Below, piece by piece: positions 8,996-18,245 of a DNA stretch of 52,202 bases (its first letter is position 1; the number at the start of each line of letters is the position of its first letter). Location: the NCBI RefSeq assembly GCF_008369295.1, contig NZ_VOBG01000034.1:1-52202 (forward strand), read 5' to 3'. Under the pieces are notes generated by a model. The model had not been told where the DNA came from and made no database searches. It worked only from the letters and a program-made list of their open reading frames with translations. Source of the DNA: Pseudomonas sp. ANT_H4. GTDB taxonomy: Bacteria; Pseudomonadota; Gammaproteobacteria; Pseudomonadales; Pseudomonadaceae. A program made the position numbers and the translations under genes.

Positions 8996-10720
8996 ATGGC
9001 GAAAATCACCCTGGCCCAGCAACTGGCGACCACTCTTGAACAAGCAGGCATCAAACGCATCTGGGGCCTGACCGGCGACAGCCTCAATGGCCTCACCGAC
9101 GCGCTGCGCACTATGGACAGCATCGAGTGGATGCATGTGCGCCACGAGGAAGTTGCCGCCTTTGCCGCCGGTGCAGAAGCCGCGGCCACTGGCGAGCTGA
9201 CGGTGTGTGCCGGCAGTTGCGGGCCGGGCAACCTGCACTTGATCAATGGCCTGTTCGATTGCCACCGCAACCACGTCCCGGTGCTGGCCATTGCCGCGCA
9301 GATCCCGTCCTCTGAGATCGGCCTGAACTACTTCCAGGAAACCCATCCCCAGGAGCTGTTCAAGGAGTGCAGCCACTTTATTGAACTGGTGACCAACCCC
9401 GAACAGATGCCCCATGTACTGCACCGCGCCATGCGCTCGGCAATCCTCAATCGTGGCGTGGCGGTGGTGGTCATTCCTGGGGATGTGTCGCTGCTGGAAG
9501 TCGAAGACACATTCAAGCCCTGGCCCGCGTTGCTGGCGCCACGTACCTTGCCGGCGGTACAGGACCTGCAACGCCTGACCGACATCCTTGAGCACAGTAA
9601 ATCCGTCACCCTGCTGTGCGGCAGCGGTTGCGCGGGAGCCCACGATGAAGTGGTGGCCCTGGCCGACGCCCTTGGCGCCCCGGTGGTACACGCGCTGCGA
9701 GGCAAGGAGCACGTGGAATGGGACAACCCCTTCGATGTCGGCATGACCGGGTTGATCGGCTTCAGCTCGGGCTATCACGCGATGCTCAACTGCGACACGC
9801 TGATCATGCTGGGCACCGATTTTCCCTATCGCCAGTTCTACCCCACCGACGCGAAGATCATCCAGGTCGACCGTAACCCCCAGGCCCTTGGTCGTCGCGC
9901 CACGCTGGACCTTGGGATCGCCGCCGATGTCAGCGAAACCATCCAGGCGCTGCTACCACGCCTGACCCGCAAGGCTGACCGCAGCTTCCTTGAGGCGTCC
10001 CTCAAACACTATGAAAAATCCCGGCAGGGCCTGGACGACCTGGCACAGCCATCAAAGGCCAACCGACCGATCCACCCGCAGTACGTCACCCGGCTGCTCA
10101 GCGAGCTGGCGGATGACGATGCCATCTTCACCGCCGATGTCGGCTCACCCACCGTGTGGGCGGCGCGTTATCTGAAGATGAATGGCAAACGCCGGCTGAT
10201 CGGCTCGTTCAACCACGGTTCGATGGCCAACGCCATGCCCCAGGCCATCGGTGCCCAGGCAGCGTTTCCCGGGCGCCAGGTTATATCGTTGTCGGGAGAC
10301 GGTGGTTTCAGCATGCTGATGGGCGATTTCATTTCCCTGGCGCAGTTGAACCTGCCGGTGAAAGTCATCGTCTACGACAACGCTTCATTGGGCTTCGTCG
10401 CCATGGAGATGAAGGCCGCCGGTTACCTAGACACTGGCACGGAGCTGAAAAACCCGGACTTTGCGGCCATGTCCAACGCCATGGGTATCCTGGGGATTCG
10501 CGTGGAGCAATCCGAAGACCTGGAGCCGGCGCTACGCCGTGCCCTGGCTCATGACGGCCCGGTGCTAGTGGATGTGGTGACGGCGACCCAGGAACTGGTC
10601 ATGCCACCGAGCATCAAGCTGGAGCAAGCCAAGGGCTTCAGCCTGTATATGCTCAAGGCGGTGATGAGTGGACGCGGGGACGAGGTGATTGAGCTGGCGC
10701 GGACTAACTGGTTGCGGTAA
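8996..10720 (+). CDS. poxB: Pyruvate dehydrogenase (ubiquinone), PoxB type
   Basis: A thiamine-diphosphate and FAD flavoprotein at the inner membrane that oxidises pyruvate to acetate and CO2 and passes electrons to ubiquinone. Length is 574 residues (E. coli 572). The N-terminal Pyr domain contains the conserved glutamate in H-E-E-V-A-A-F. The central domain has the FAD-binding style, and the C-terminal PP domain has the ThDP motif G-D-G-G-F-S-M-L...N. The end G-R-G-D-E-V-I-E-L-A-x-T-N-W-L-R closely matches the lipid-binding tail of E. coli PoxB, so membrane activation is likely conserved. ATG 8996 follows GGAG at 8987-8990; a TTG at 8984 is less likely. It stands alone, convergent with the FMN reductase gene. 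Confidence 0.93.
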   Translation: MAKITLAQQLATTLEQAGIKRIWGLTGDSLNGLTDALRTMDSIEWMHVRHEEVAAFAAGAEAAATGELTVCAGSCGPGNLHLINGLFDCHRNHVPVLAIAAQIPSSEIGLNYFQETHPQELFKECSHFIELVTNPEQMPHVLHRAMRSAILNRGVAVVVIPGDVSLLEVEDTFKPWPALLAPRTLPAVQDLQRLTDILEHSKSVTLLCGSGCAGAHDEVVALADALGAPVVHALRGKEHVEWDNPFDVGMTGLIGFSSGYHAMLNCDTLIMLGTDFPYRQFYPTDAKIIQVDRNPQALGRRATLDLGIAADVSETIQALLPRLTRKADRSFLEASLKHYEKSRQGLDDLAQPSKANRPIHPQYVTRLLSELADDDAIFTADVGSPTVWAARYLKMNGKRRLIGSFNHGSMANAMPQAIGAQAAFPGRQVISLSGDGGFSMLMGDFISLAQLNLPVKVIVYDNASLGFVAMEMKAAGYLDTGTELKNPDFAAMSNAMGILGIRVEQSEDLEPALRRALAHDGPVLVDVVTATQELVMPPSIKLEQAKGFSLYMLKAVMSGRGDEVIELARTNWLR

Positions 10721-10733
10721 CCGAACACCACCC

Positions 10734-10763
10734 TGTGGCGAGCGGGCTTGCCCGCTCGCCACA
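10734..10763. repeat. REP-like palindrome between convergent genes
   Basis: A perfect 14-base inverted repeat, TGTGGCGAGCGGGC (10734-10747) then TT then its complement (10750-10763). This is the common Pseudomonas REP-type palindrome. It fills the 46-base gap between the stop codons of poxB and the FMN reductase and may stabilise or terminate both transcripts. Related copies occur at 20579-20660 (degenerate) and 34065-34093. Confidence 0.85.
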
Positions 10764-10766
10764 ACC

Positions 10767-11324
10767 TCAACCCTTCTGCTTTTCCACCCACTTTGCGTAG
10801 GCATCAATAAACGCTTGCAGGAACGGCTTGGTCTTCTCCGACACTCTCCCCGACTCATCAAACGCATTGCCAGCGCCGCCCAGGTAGGCTTCCGGCTGCT
10901 GCATGCAGGGCACGTCAAGGAACACCAGGGACTGGCGCAAATGGTGATTGGCGCCAAAACCACCGATAGCGCCAGGCGACACACTGATCACCGCACCAGG
11001 CTTGCCACTCCAGGCACTTTGGCCGTAAGGACGGGAGCCGACGTCGATCGCATTCTTCAGCGCGGCGGGCACAGAGCGGTTGTATTCGGGGGTCACGAAC
11101 AACACCGCGTCGGATGAGCTCACGTGTTGACGGAAAGTACTGTAGGCTGCGGGCGGTATTGGGCCGTCAATGTCTTCGTTATAGAGCGGCAACTCGCCGA
11201 TTTCGACAATATTGAGTTTGAGGTTGGCAGGTGCTAACTCGACCAATGCCAGGGCGACCTTACGGTTGATCGACTCTTTTCTCAAGCTGCCAACCAGTAC
11301 GGCAATCGTGTAGACCTTGCTCAT
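10767..11324 (-). CDS. NADPH-dependent FMN reductase (flavodoxin-fold, chromate/quinone reductase-like)
   Basis: A 185-residue flavodoxin-like protein. The N-terminal phosphate-binding loop G-S-L-R-K-E-S-I-N-R-K and the flavin-side motif P-E-Y-N-R-S-V-P-A-A-L-K-N-A-I-D identify the NADPH-dependent FMN reductase family (ChrR/YieF/ArsH-like). Members reduce FMN, quinones, chromate or azo dyes with NAD(P)H in the cytosol; the physiological substrate cannot be deduced here. The length is normal. Monocistronic by context, it is convergent with poxB across a REP palindrome and divergent from the small gene at 11552. Confidence 0.9.
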   Translation of the reverse strand: MSKVYTIAVLVGSLRKESINRKVALALVELAPANLKLNIVEIGELPLYNEDIDGPIPPAAYSTFRQHVSSSDAVLFVTPEYNRSVPAALKNAIDVGSRPYGQSAWSGKPGAVISVSPGAIGGFGANHHLRQSLVFLDVPCMQQPEAYLGGAGNAFDESGRVSEKTKPFLQAFIDAYAKWVEKQKG

Positions 11325-11551
11325 TGGGGTTTCCCGACGTCTGACTAAAGGAGCTTGTAGTTATAGAGCCTTCACGGCCCGACCACCAGCAGGTTCTGGC
11401 AATTCCCCTGACGTTCATCTTGCACTCGCCCGTGTAAGTAACGTCTGAAAAAGTCAACGAATAGTATTTTTTTTCCATAGGTAAACTACCCCGCTCCTCT
11501 ACGGTCTACAGAACCGCAAATCGAGTGTTTATCTCCAGAGGTTCTAAACAG

Positions 11552-11788
11552 ATGGCAGCAGTACTTGTCGGACAGTTCCATGCCAGAGACGCGGAAGGTC
11601 GCGTTTATTCCGTGCATGAGTTCCAGGAATCCACCCCGCCGCTCGACGGCCTGGCTGGCTCGGCGCCCACCACTACCTACAAGCTGGCCATTGGCGACCG
11701 TGTAGAAAAAATGGAAGGCGATGAATTCCGATTGATCCAGTCGGGCACCATAATCGTCCGCGAATCGCAAACGACCCACGCTTCATAA
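11552..11788 (+). CDS. Conserved hypothetical protein, 78 residues
   Basis: A short, soluble protein beginning M-A-A-V-L-V-G-Q-F-H-A-R-D-A-E-G-R-V-Y, with no signal peptide or membrane segment. It contains the alternating pattern of a small beta-barrel or Sm-like fold, but I do not recognise a named family. I recall similar proteins only as Pseudomonas hypotheticals. The frame is open from 11525; ATG 11552 gives the better N-terminus, although the AGAGG at 11537-11541 is 10 bases away. It is flanked by about 200-base non-coding gaps on both sides, so it is probably transcribed alone. The upstream gap (11325-11551) is AT-rich around 11463-11477 and could hold its promoter. I saw nothing specific in 11789-11994. 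Confidence 0.6.
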   Translation: MAAVLVGQFHARDAEGRVYSVHEFQESTPPLDGLAGSAPTTTYKLAIGDRVEKMEGDEFRLIQSGTIIVRESQTTHAS

Positions 11789-11994
11789 GACTTGGTTTCA
11801 ATACAACGTCTCAGAGGCGAACCTGCTCAGTCCTGGCCATTGATGGCGTGGTGACTGGGCCGGGACGGCTCGACTCCCCCCTCCAGTACTTTTGCATCCC
11901 TTATTCAAGCCTGTTCGCCGAGCATCACGTACTTATTTCTCGCGTTCCGACTTCCCCCATTGAATCCCCAATCGGCTGAACATAGACTCCGGGC

Positions 11995-12897
11995 ATGCGT
12001 TTACGTCATATCGAAGTGATTCAGGCCATCTTGCAGACCGGACACCTCGGCACGGCCGCCGAATGGTTGCAACTGCCCGTGGCCGATGTTGACGCCGCGC
12101 TCAAGGATGCCGAGCAACAATTGGGATTCATGCTCTTCGCCAGCGTGCGCGGGCGGCTGCAAGCTACCCGTGAAACCCTGGAACTGCAGGCCCACATCGC
12201 TCATATCCATGAGGCGCTGGAGCCTCTGCAGCGCCTGGCCAGCAGCCTGAAACACCATCACTCCCCGACGCTACGCGCCCTCTGCACACCGCCACTGGCC
12301 AACCAACTGCTACCACAAAGCATTGCCCTGCTGCGTCGACGGTTCCAGGACACGCCGTGCAACCTGTCGAGCCAGCCAACCCGGGATATCGTCAAAAGCC
12401 TGCTGCTGCACGAAGCGGACCTGGGCCTGAGCCTGCATGATCCTGAACACCCGCAGATTCACAGCACCGTGCTGGCCCAGGGCAAACTGCAACTGCTGGC
12501 GCCCCACGGCTGGCTCAAGCCGCGACAGAAGTACATTGCGCTGCAGGAGTTGGCCGGCCAAGCAATGGTCGGCCTGGAGGGGCAAGATCCGCTGAGTCGA
12601 TTGCTGGACAGCAAGCTACAGGCACTGCGGCCGCTGCCGGTAATCCAGACGCGGGTGCAGACTTACCAGATGATGCGCAGCATGGTGGAGGCCGGGGAAG
12701 GTCTGGCGATTGTCGATCCGTTCACCGCCAGCGGCGCGCGAGAAGCAGGGCTGGATGCCTGCCCGCTGTCACCACCGATTCTGGTGACGCTGTATGCATT
12801 GACGCTAAAAGACAGCGTCGCTTCCCCGGCGCTGAATGCCTTGGTGGAAATCGTCACGCAAAAGGCCGAGGGGTTGCTGGCGGGCGCTGTGACTTAA
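11995..12897 (+). CDS. LysR-type transcriptional regulator
   Basis: A 300-residue protein with an N-terminal winged helix (residues 1-60: M-R-L-R-H-I-E-V-I-Q-A-I-L-Q-T-G...A-A-E-W-L). A LysR substrate-binding domain follows at about residues 90-290. The helix-turn-helix is somewhat divergent: the usual S-Q-P/S-A-L-S recognition segment is replaced by V-A-D-V-D-A-A-L, so the target site may be unusual. It is convergent with the ldcA-GNAT pair and has no obvious divergent partner, so its regulon cannot be inferred from position. The SD before the ATG is weak. Confidence 0.85.
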   Translation: MRLRHIEVIQAILQTGHLGTAAEWLQLPVADVDAALKDAEQQLGFMLFASVRGRLQATRETLELQAHIAHIHEALEPLQRLASSLKHHHSPTLRALCTPPLANQLLPQSIALLRRRFQDTPCNLSSQPTRDIVKSLLLHEADLGLSLHDPEHPQIHSTVLAQGKLQLLAPHGWLKPRQKYIALQELAGQAMVGLEGQDPLSRLLDSKLQALRPLPVIQTRVQTYQMMRSMVEAGEGLAIVDPFTASGAREAGLDACPLSPPILVTLYALTLKDSVASPALNALVEIVTQKAEGLLAGAVT

Positions 12898-12907
12898 CCC
12901 GAAGAGA

Positions 12908-13489
12908 TCAAACCGCTTCCAGCTCTGACTTGAACAACCGATACCAGAAAATTGCCACTTCCCTGGTCTGCGGATCAATCCCGCGATACCGCAGGTGATC
13001 AATCCCGCCCATCACATACCCGCAACGCTCATACAAACGGCACGCGCCAAGATTGTTGTTCTGGGTTTCCAGCATCATTCCCTGCAGGCTTTTCTTGCGG
13101 CTCCAGAACTGCGCCACATCCAGCAACGCCTTGGCCACCCCATGGCGACGCGCAGGCAGCACCACTGCCAGCTCATCAACGTGGGCAAAACCGTTCCAAT
13201 TGGTGCTGACCACTACATGCCCCACAGGGCGGTCATCCAGGTAGGCCATGAACACCGCGCTGTCGGCTGCATCGCGGTAGCTGGCGAACTCTTGCGGGTC
13301 GATGCCGTAGCACTTGCGGTACGGCAAGATCTGCTCAAGCGCCCATTGATCGACACGCTTGCCGATCTCCGGTACGCCATAGGCGCTGACATCAAAACTG
13401 AAATCGTTGCCCCATACGTAGGGTTCAAATCCCTCGTCGGCGACTCGAACACTGAGCCCCGGGTACTTCGGATTCATTACAGCTTGCAT
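12908..13489 (-). CDS. GNAT family N-acetyltransferase
   Basis: A 193-residue acetyl-CoA-dependent acetyltransferase resembling the streptothricin/small-amine acetyltransferase subgroup. The acetyl-CoA motif A region is V-D-E-L-A-V-V-L-P-A-R-R-H-G-V-A-K-A-L-L-D, followed by L-E-T-Q-N-N-N-L-G-A-C-R-L-Y-E-R-C-G-Y, the conserved motif B. The start at 13489 is favoured by TAAGGA five bases upstream; earlier in-frame codons reach 13528 but overlap ldcA. It begins 8 bases after the ldcA stop, so it is very likely cotranscribed and may acetylate the product amine (cadaverine) or another polyamine. That substrate is inference from position only. Confidence 0.85.
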   Translation of the reverse strand: MQAVMNPKYPGLSVRVADEGFEPYVWGNDFSFDVSAYGVPEIGKRVDQWALEQILPYRKCYGIDPQEFASYRDAADSAVFMAYLDDRPVGHVVVSTNWNGFAHVDELAVVLPARRHGVAKALLDVAQFWSRKKSLQGMMLETQNNNLGACRLYERCGYVMGGIDHLRYRGIDPQTREVAIFWYRLFKSELEAV

Positions 13490-13497
13490 AACCATCC

Positions 13498-15753
13498 TTA
13501 ACACTTGATGCAATCGACGGTGTAACAACGACCACCGCCGTCGTCTTCGTGTTGCAATCCATGAACATCGGCAACAAAACCGGGAAAGCTGCTATCGAAG
13601 GTCCGGGCAAATGCCAGGTAATCAATGATCGAACGAGTCGATTCGGTAAAGCGTTCCCCCGGCATAATCAACGGAATGCCCGGTGGATAAGGCACCAGCA
13701 TCACCGCTGCAACGCGCCCTGGCAAGGCATCGATGGACACGGCCTCGACTTCACCACGGACCAATTGATCGTAGGCATCCGCCGGTTTCATCGCAATCTC
13801 CGGCAAAACCGTGTACATCCGCTTGAGGTGTTTGGCCGTTGCGTTGCTGCGATAACAGCTGTGCAACTGATCGCACAGGTCTCGCAAGCCCATGCCTTGA
13901 TAACGCGCGCAGCCTGTTTGAAATACGCAAGGCAAACAGCTTGCAAGGCTGACATTGGCGTCGTAATTGCGTTTGAACTCCAGCAATTCGGTCAGCAGGG
14001 TACTCCACTTACCCTTGGTGATGCCCATGGAGAACAACACCAGAAACGAATAAAGACCGGTTTTCTCCACCACCAACCCACGCTCCCATAGAAATTTACT
14101 GACGACTGCGGCCGGAATTCCGCACTCACCAAGGGCGCCTCCCGCGGTCAGCCCGGGCATTACCAGAGTGACCTTGATCGGGTCCAGTAGCACGTAATCT
14201 TCGGTGATATCACCAAAGCCGTGCCAGTCGGCCTGCGGTTGCAATAACCAATCAGCAGTCGCCACACGGTCAATACCCGCCACCGAAGGTGGCTGCCAGA
14301 TGGAGAACCACCAGTCTTGCGCGCCAATGTGCTCACGCAGGTTGGCCAGCGCACGGCGAAAGCTCAGGGCCTCGTCAAACATTTCCTGTAGCAGAGAACG
14401 CCCCGCTGGCCCTTCCATCATTGCCGAGGCGACGTCCAGGGAGGCGATGATGCTGTACTGCGGCGACGTGGAGATATGCATCATGAACGCTTCGTTGAAG
14501 CGGTCGCGGTCCAGTTGTCGGGCGCCGCCGTCCTGCACATGGATCATCGATGCCTGGCTGAAGGCTGCCAGCAGCTTGTGAGTGGAATGGGTGGTGAACA
14601 CCAGAGGGCTATCAGCCGTGCGTAAAGTGCCCATGCCGTAGCGGCCGGCAAAGAACTCATGGAAGGCCGCGTAGGCGTACCAGGCTTCGTCGAAGTGCAG
14701 CACCTCGACACTGTTGCCCAATTGCTGCTTGATCAGCTCGGCGTTGTAACACAAGCCGTCGTAGGTGGAGTTGGTGACCACGGCCAGCTTGACCTTTGGC
14801 GCCCGACCTCGGGTGAGCGGGCTGGCGTCGATCTTGGCGCGAATGGATTCAGGACTGAACTCACTCAAGGGAATGGGCCCGATAATGCCCAGCTCATTGC
14901 GTTCCGGGCACAGGTATATCGGGATGGCACCGGTCATGATGATCGAGTGCAGCACCGACTTGTGGCAGTTGCGGTCTACCAGTACCAGGTCATCGCGCGC
15001 GACCATGGAATGCCACACGATCTTGTTGGCGGTCGAGGTGCCATTGATCACAAAGAAGGTGTGATCGGCACCAAAGTTGCGCGCCGCCCGCGCTTCGGCT
15101 TCCGCCAGGGGGCCGGTGTGATCCAGCAGCGAACCCAGCTCCGGCACCGACACTGATAAATCCGAGCGCAGGGTGTTCTCCCCGAAGAACTGATGAAATG
15201 CCTGCCCCACCGGGCTCTTGCGATAGGCCACCCCACCGCCGTGGCCAGGGGTGTGCCAGGAATAATTGGAGTCAGCCGTGTGTTGCACCAAAGCCTTGAA
15301 GAACGGCGGCAAGAGGCCATCGAGGTAGGTGCGAGCGGCGCGGGCCACCTGTCGAGCCAGGAACGGCACCGTGTCTTCAAACAGGTAGAGAATGCCCCGC
15401 AACTGGTTGAGTTCACTCATGGCGTCAGCGGGGGCATTTTCCAGGGTCACTTGCTCACCCAGGGCGAAGATCGGCAGATGCGGCGCCCGCACTCGCGCCA
15501 GGCGAATCAGCTCAACCATGTTTTGCAGCAGATGGGTATTTTCCCCGGCGCCTTCGGCGGCGATCAGCATGCAGGCCAAGCCATGATGGGTCGAGGCCAC
15601 CAGCCGGCCTTCGGCGTAATCCATCGCTGAGAAGATACTGAAGCCTTCCTGTTCCAGCTCCCGGGCGATGCCCCGGACCCGATCACCGGCGACGGTGTCG
15701 GCCTTGATGTCGCGATGCACGATAAGGATGGGGAACTTCAGGTCTTTGTACAT
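13498..15753 (-). CDS. ldcA: Lysine decarboxylase (fold type I, PLP)
   Basis: Decarboxylates L-lysine to cadaverine. The 751 residues match the length I recall for P. aeruginosa LdcA (PA1818), the arginine-controlled lysine decarboxylase. The N-terminal wing (receiver-like) domain starts M-Y-K-D-L-K-F-P. The core carries W-H-T-P-G-H-G-G-G, the PLP-stacking region F-V-I-N-G-T-S-T-A-N-K and the Schiff-base lysine in T-H-S-T-H-K (about K393). The C-terminal domain closes the decamer-type enzyme. The frame is open to 15777, but the Met at 15753 is the family start. The paralogous families (ornithine or arginine decarboxylases) are close; the lysine call rests on synteny with dnaQ-rnhA and overall resemblance. 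Confidence 0.88.
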   Translation of the reverse strand: MYKDLKFPILIVHRDIKADTVAGDRVRGIARELEQEGFSIFSAMDYAEGRLVASTHHGLACMLIAAEGAGENTHLLQNMVELIRLARVRAPHLPIFALGEQVTLENAPADAMSELNQLRGILYLFEDTVPFLARQVARAARTYLDGLLPPFFKALVQHTADSNYSWHTPGHGGGVAYRKSPVGQAFHQFFGENTLRSDLSVSVPELGSLLDHTGPLAEAEARAARNFGADHTFFVINGTSTANKIVWHSMVARDDLVLVDRNCHKSVLHSIIMTGAIPIYLCPERNELGIIGPIPLSEFSPESIRAKIDASPLTRGRAPKVKLAVVTNSTYDGLCYNAELIKQQLGNSVEVLHFDEAWYAYAAFHEFFAGRYGMGTLRTADSPLVFTTHSTHKLLAAFSQASMIHVQDGGARQLDRDRFNEAFMMHISTSPQYSIIASLDVASAMMEGPAGRSLLQEMFDEALSFRRALANLREHIGAQDWWFSIWQPPSVAGIDRVATADWLLQPQADWHGFGDITEDYVLLDPIKVTLVMPGLTAGGALGECGIPAAVVSKFLWERGLVVEKTGLYSFLVLFSMGITKGKWSTLLTELLEFKRNYDANVSLASCLPCVFQTGCARYQGMGLRDLCDQLHSCYRSNATAKHLKRMYTVLPEIAMKPADAYDQLVRGEVEAVSIDALPGRVAAVMLVPYPPGIPLIMPGERFTESTRSIIDYLAFARTFDSSFPGFVADVHGLQHEDDGGGRCYTVDCIKC

Positions 15754-15969
15754 GGGAGCTTGGCGTCCTGAGAGCAATGTACTCAGGGTAGAAGCTGGGG
15801 GCGGTTGTAGCGAATGAAGAGCGTCAAATGAGGGATTTCAACTGGCAATTGTCGAGCCCCAGCGAGGCTACGTCAGCCACACCGTCGTCCTCAAATCAGC
15901 TCCCAGCACCAAGTCGCCCCCACGCAGCCTCGCTAAAGCTTGACCGTGAACTGAGTCTCTACGGGAAGG

Positions 15970-16716
15970 CTATTGTTCGCACAGTTGGGTCCACAGCGCA
16001 GGAGCGCCAGCGGATTTCGCAATCGCCTCCAGGCGTGCCGCATGCTCGGCCATGTCCTGCTCGCTGGCACGAATGATTGCGGTGGGCGTGCGATCGGCCG
16101 GCAGGCGGCGAATTTGCGAAGACCGATTGCCGGAGCCTTCTGCCGAACCGTTGCCATCCGAGGCATTACCCGCCAGGGACAGGCTGGTCTGCCCGCCGGT
16201 CATGGTCAGGTAGACGTCGGCCAGAATCTCGGAGTCGAGCAAGGCGCCGTGCAGCTCACGGCCGGAGTTGTCGACGCCATAGCGTTTGCACAAGGCATCG
16301 AGGCTGTTGCGCTGGCCCGGGTGACGTCCACGGGCCATCATCAGGGTGTCGAGGATCGAGCAGTGCCGGGTGATATCGGCGCGATCCGTCTGACCCATCA
16401 GGGCGAATTCATTATTGATGAAGCCGACGTCAAACGCCGCGTTATGGATAATCAACTGGGCGCCGTTGATGAATTCAAAGAACTCATCAGCGACTTCGGC
16501 AAAATGCGGCTTGCCCACCAGGAATTCGTTGGTAATGCCGTGGACGCCGATGGCGCCCTCGTCACTTTCCCGGTCCGGTTGCAGGTACACGTGGAAGTGG
16601 CGGCCGGTGAGGCGGCGTCCCATCAGCTCGACACAACCGATTTCAATGATCCGGTGGCCGTCGGTCACCGGCATGCCGGTGGTTTCGGTATCGAGTACAA
16701 CAGATCGGATGGCCAT
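15970..16716 (-). CDS. dnaQ: DNA polymerase III epsilon subunit (3'-5' proofreading exonuclease)
   Basis: The 248-residue proofreading subunit of the replicative polymerase. DEDDh exonuclease motifs are visible: Exo I D9-T-E-T-T, Exo II H-N-A-A-F-D-V-G-F, and Exo III H-G-A-L-L-D-S-E-I-L-A-D with the catalytic histidine. A variable glycine/serine-rich linker (about residues 180-205) leads to the C-terminal segment that binds the polymerase alpha subunit. It lies downstream of rnhA on the same strand with a gap of about 150 bases; in E. coli the two genes are instead divergent and overlapping. The 254-base gap to ldcA (15754-15969) shows nothing I can name. Confidence 0.97.
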   Translation of the reverse strand: MAIRSVVLDTETTGMPVTDGHRIIEIGCVELMGRRLTGRHFHVYLQPDRESDEGAIGVHGITNEFLVGKPHFAEVADEFFEFINGAQLIIHNAAFDVGFINNEFALMGQTDRADITRHCSILDTLMMARGRHPGQRNSLDALCKRYGVDNSGRELHGALLDSEILADVYLTMTGGQTSLSLAGNASDGNGSAEGSGNRSSQIRRLPADRTPTAIIRASEQDMAEHAARLEAIAKSAGAPALWTQLCEQ

Positions 16717-16866
16717 CAGGGTTCAGCTCTCAACGGGTCGGTGTATTTCAAGGGGCGGGATATTAGCACGTCATGCCACAGACGGCCCAAGGCCGACATG
16801 CAACGGGCAACAGCGATTGCTGCTCTATAAGCCCGCCGCAACACAGGGACTATGCACCGCCCGCCT

Positions 16867-17319
16867 TTAGCTCTGCTTGTAACCCCGCACGTCATCCACA
16901 CCGCGATTGGCCAACTGATCGGCCCGTTCGTTGCCGGGATGCCCGATGTGCCCGCGAACCCACTTCCAGGTGATGTTGTGGCGATTGCATTGCTCATCGA
17001 GCAACTTCCATAGGTCGGCATTTTTCACCGGTTCCTTGGCCGCAGTCTTCCAGCCGCGCTTCTTCCAGTTGACCATCCACTCGTTGATGCCTTTCATGAC
17101 GTACTGGGAGTCGGTCACCAGCAGCACGTCGCAACGGCGCTTGAGTTCTTCAAGGCCGCGAATGGCACCCATCAGTTCCATGCGGTTGTTGGTGGTGTTG
17201 GCTTCGCCGCCCCACAGTTCCTTCTCCACGCCCTGGCACACCAGCAAGGCGCCCCAACCGCCGGGACCAGGATTGCCCTTGCAGGCACCATCGGTGAAGA
17301 GTTCTACGCTATCGGTCAT
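16867..17319 (-). CDS. rnhA: Ribonuclease HI
   Basis: Removes RNA from RNA-DNA hybrids (primers, R-loops). The 150 residues show the acidic active site: D in L-F-T-D-G-A-C-K-G-N-P-G-P-G-G, E in N-R-M-E-L-M-G-A-I, D in V-T-D-S-Q-Y-V and D in G-N-E-R-A-D-Q-L-A-N. The basic protrusion W-K-K-R-G-W-K-T-A of bacterial RNase HI is present. The frame is open to 17379, but the ATG at 17319 has GGAAAG six bases upstream and begins M-T-D-S-V-E-L-F. It follows the methyltransferase gene on the same strand and precedes dnaQ. Confidence 0.97.
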   Translation of the reverse strand: MTDSVELFTDGACKGNPGPGGWGALLVCQGVEKELWGGEANTTNNRMELMGAIRGLEELKRRCDVLLVTDSQYVMKGINEWMVNWKKRGWKTAAKEPVKNADLWKLLDEQCNRHNITWKWVRGHIGHPGNERADQLANRGVDDVRGYKQS

Positions 17320-17421
17320 TGCATACTTTCCATAAAAGCCGGGGGCCATCAAAGCGGGCTGCCGATAATCGACCAGCAAAACCCGAGGCCGAGAAACTCG
17401 ACCGAAATACTAAAGAGTGTT

Positions 17422-18180
17422 TTATTGCTCGCTGGACCGGCGATTGACCTTGGCCATCGGCATCGGCACCAGCTTGCCTATCCGTTCGCGCCGGACCTGG
17501 CTCACTGGCCGTAGCCCGACCACAATCTTGCGGGCCACCAGTAAATAGAAACCACCACCGGACAACTGCCAGGCTCCGGCTTTGCGCTCCCATCCTGCCA
17601 GGCGGCCCTGCCACTTGGTCGACGCGAGCGGCGGACGATAGCACCCGAAGCGGCGTTTCTCCAGCGCGAAGCCCAGCAGGTTAAGCCAGTCACCCACCCG
17701 TGACGGCGAGATGCAGCGGGCCTGGCGCAACCCGTCATGGGCGAACACATGCCGCAGGCCCCACGAGCTCCAGGGATTGATGCCGACGATCAGCAAATGG
17801 CCACCAGGGCGCACGCTGCTGGCGGCCTCGCGCAGCAATCCATGGGGAGATAGGCAGAAATCCAGGCCATGTTGCAGCACCACCACATCGGCGGCGTGCT
17901 CGCTCAACGGCCAGGCCTGCTCCTCGCAGACAATCTCCACCCCCGGCAACGGAGCGCCCAGGCGCACATTGCGCTGTACCTGGGGAGCAACCGGCGGAGG
18001 CTGTGCCGAGGGACCGTAGTGCACCAGATAACCGCCGAAGAACCGCCCCAGCTCGTCTTCGAGCATGCGCCGCTCTTCATCCAGCAAAAATTGCCCGATA
18101 GGCCCGGACAGCCATTCACGGGCGGCGCCGATCAGGGCCAGCCACTCGGGATCGGCCTGGGCGAACGCTTTATCAGTCAT
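17422..18180 (-). CDS. Class I SAM-dependent methyltransferase, substrate unknown
   Basis: A 252-residue protein with a partial Methyltransf_11-like Rossmann fold: L-P-G-V-E-I-V around the first motif, A-D-V-V-V-L-Q-H-G-L-D-F then V-R-P-G-G-H-L-L-I-V-G-I-N-P-W-S at the usual motif IV/V positions. The glycine-rich SAM loop is poorly conserved, so catalytic activity is not certain. It occupies the position of P. aeruginosa PA1814 between rnhA and gloB. The start at 18180 has GGAG seven bases upstream; the Met at 18192 is the alternative. It is divergent from gloB, with only 65 bases between the two starts. Confidence 0.8.
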   Translation of the reverse strand: MTDKAFAQADPEWLALIGAAREWLSGPIGQFLLDEERRMLEDELGRFFGGYLVHYGPSAQPPPVAPQVQRNVRLGAPLPGVEIVCEEQAWPLSEHAADVVVLQHGLDFCLSPHGLLREAASSVRPGGHLLIVGINPWSSWGLRHVFAHDGLRQARCISPSRVGDWLNLLGFALEKRRFGCYRPPLASTKWQGRLAGWERKAGAWQLSGGGFYLLVARKIVVGLRPVSQVRRERIGKLVPMPMAKVNRRSSEQ

Positions 18181-18245
18181 TGCATTCTCCAACTCACCAA
18201 GACGTTCTAAGATGCACCAATGTGTTCAGCTTGGCGAATCAAAGA

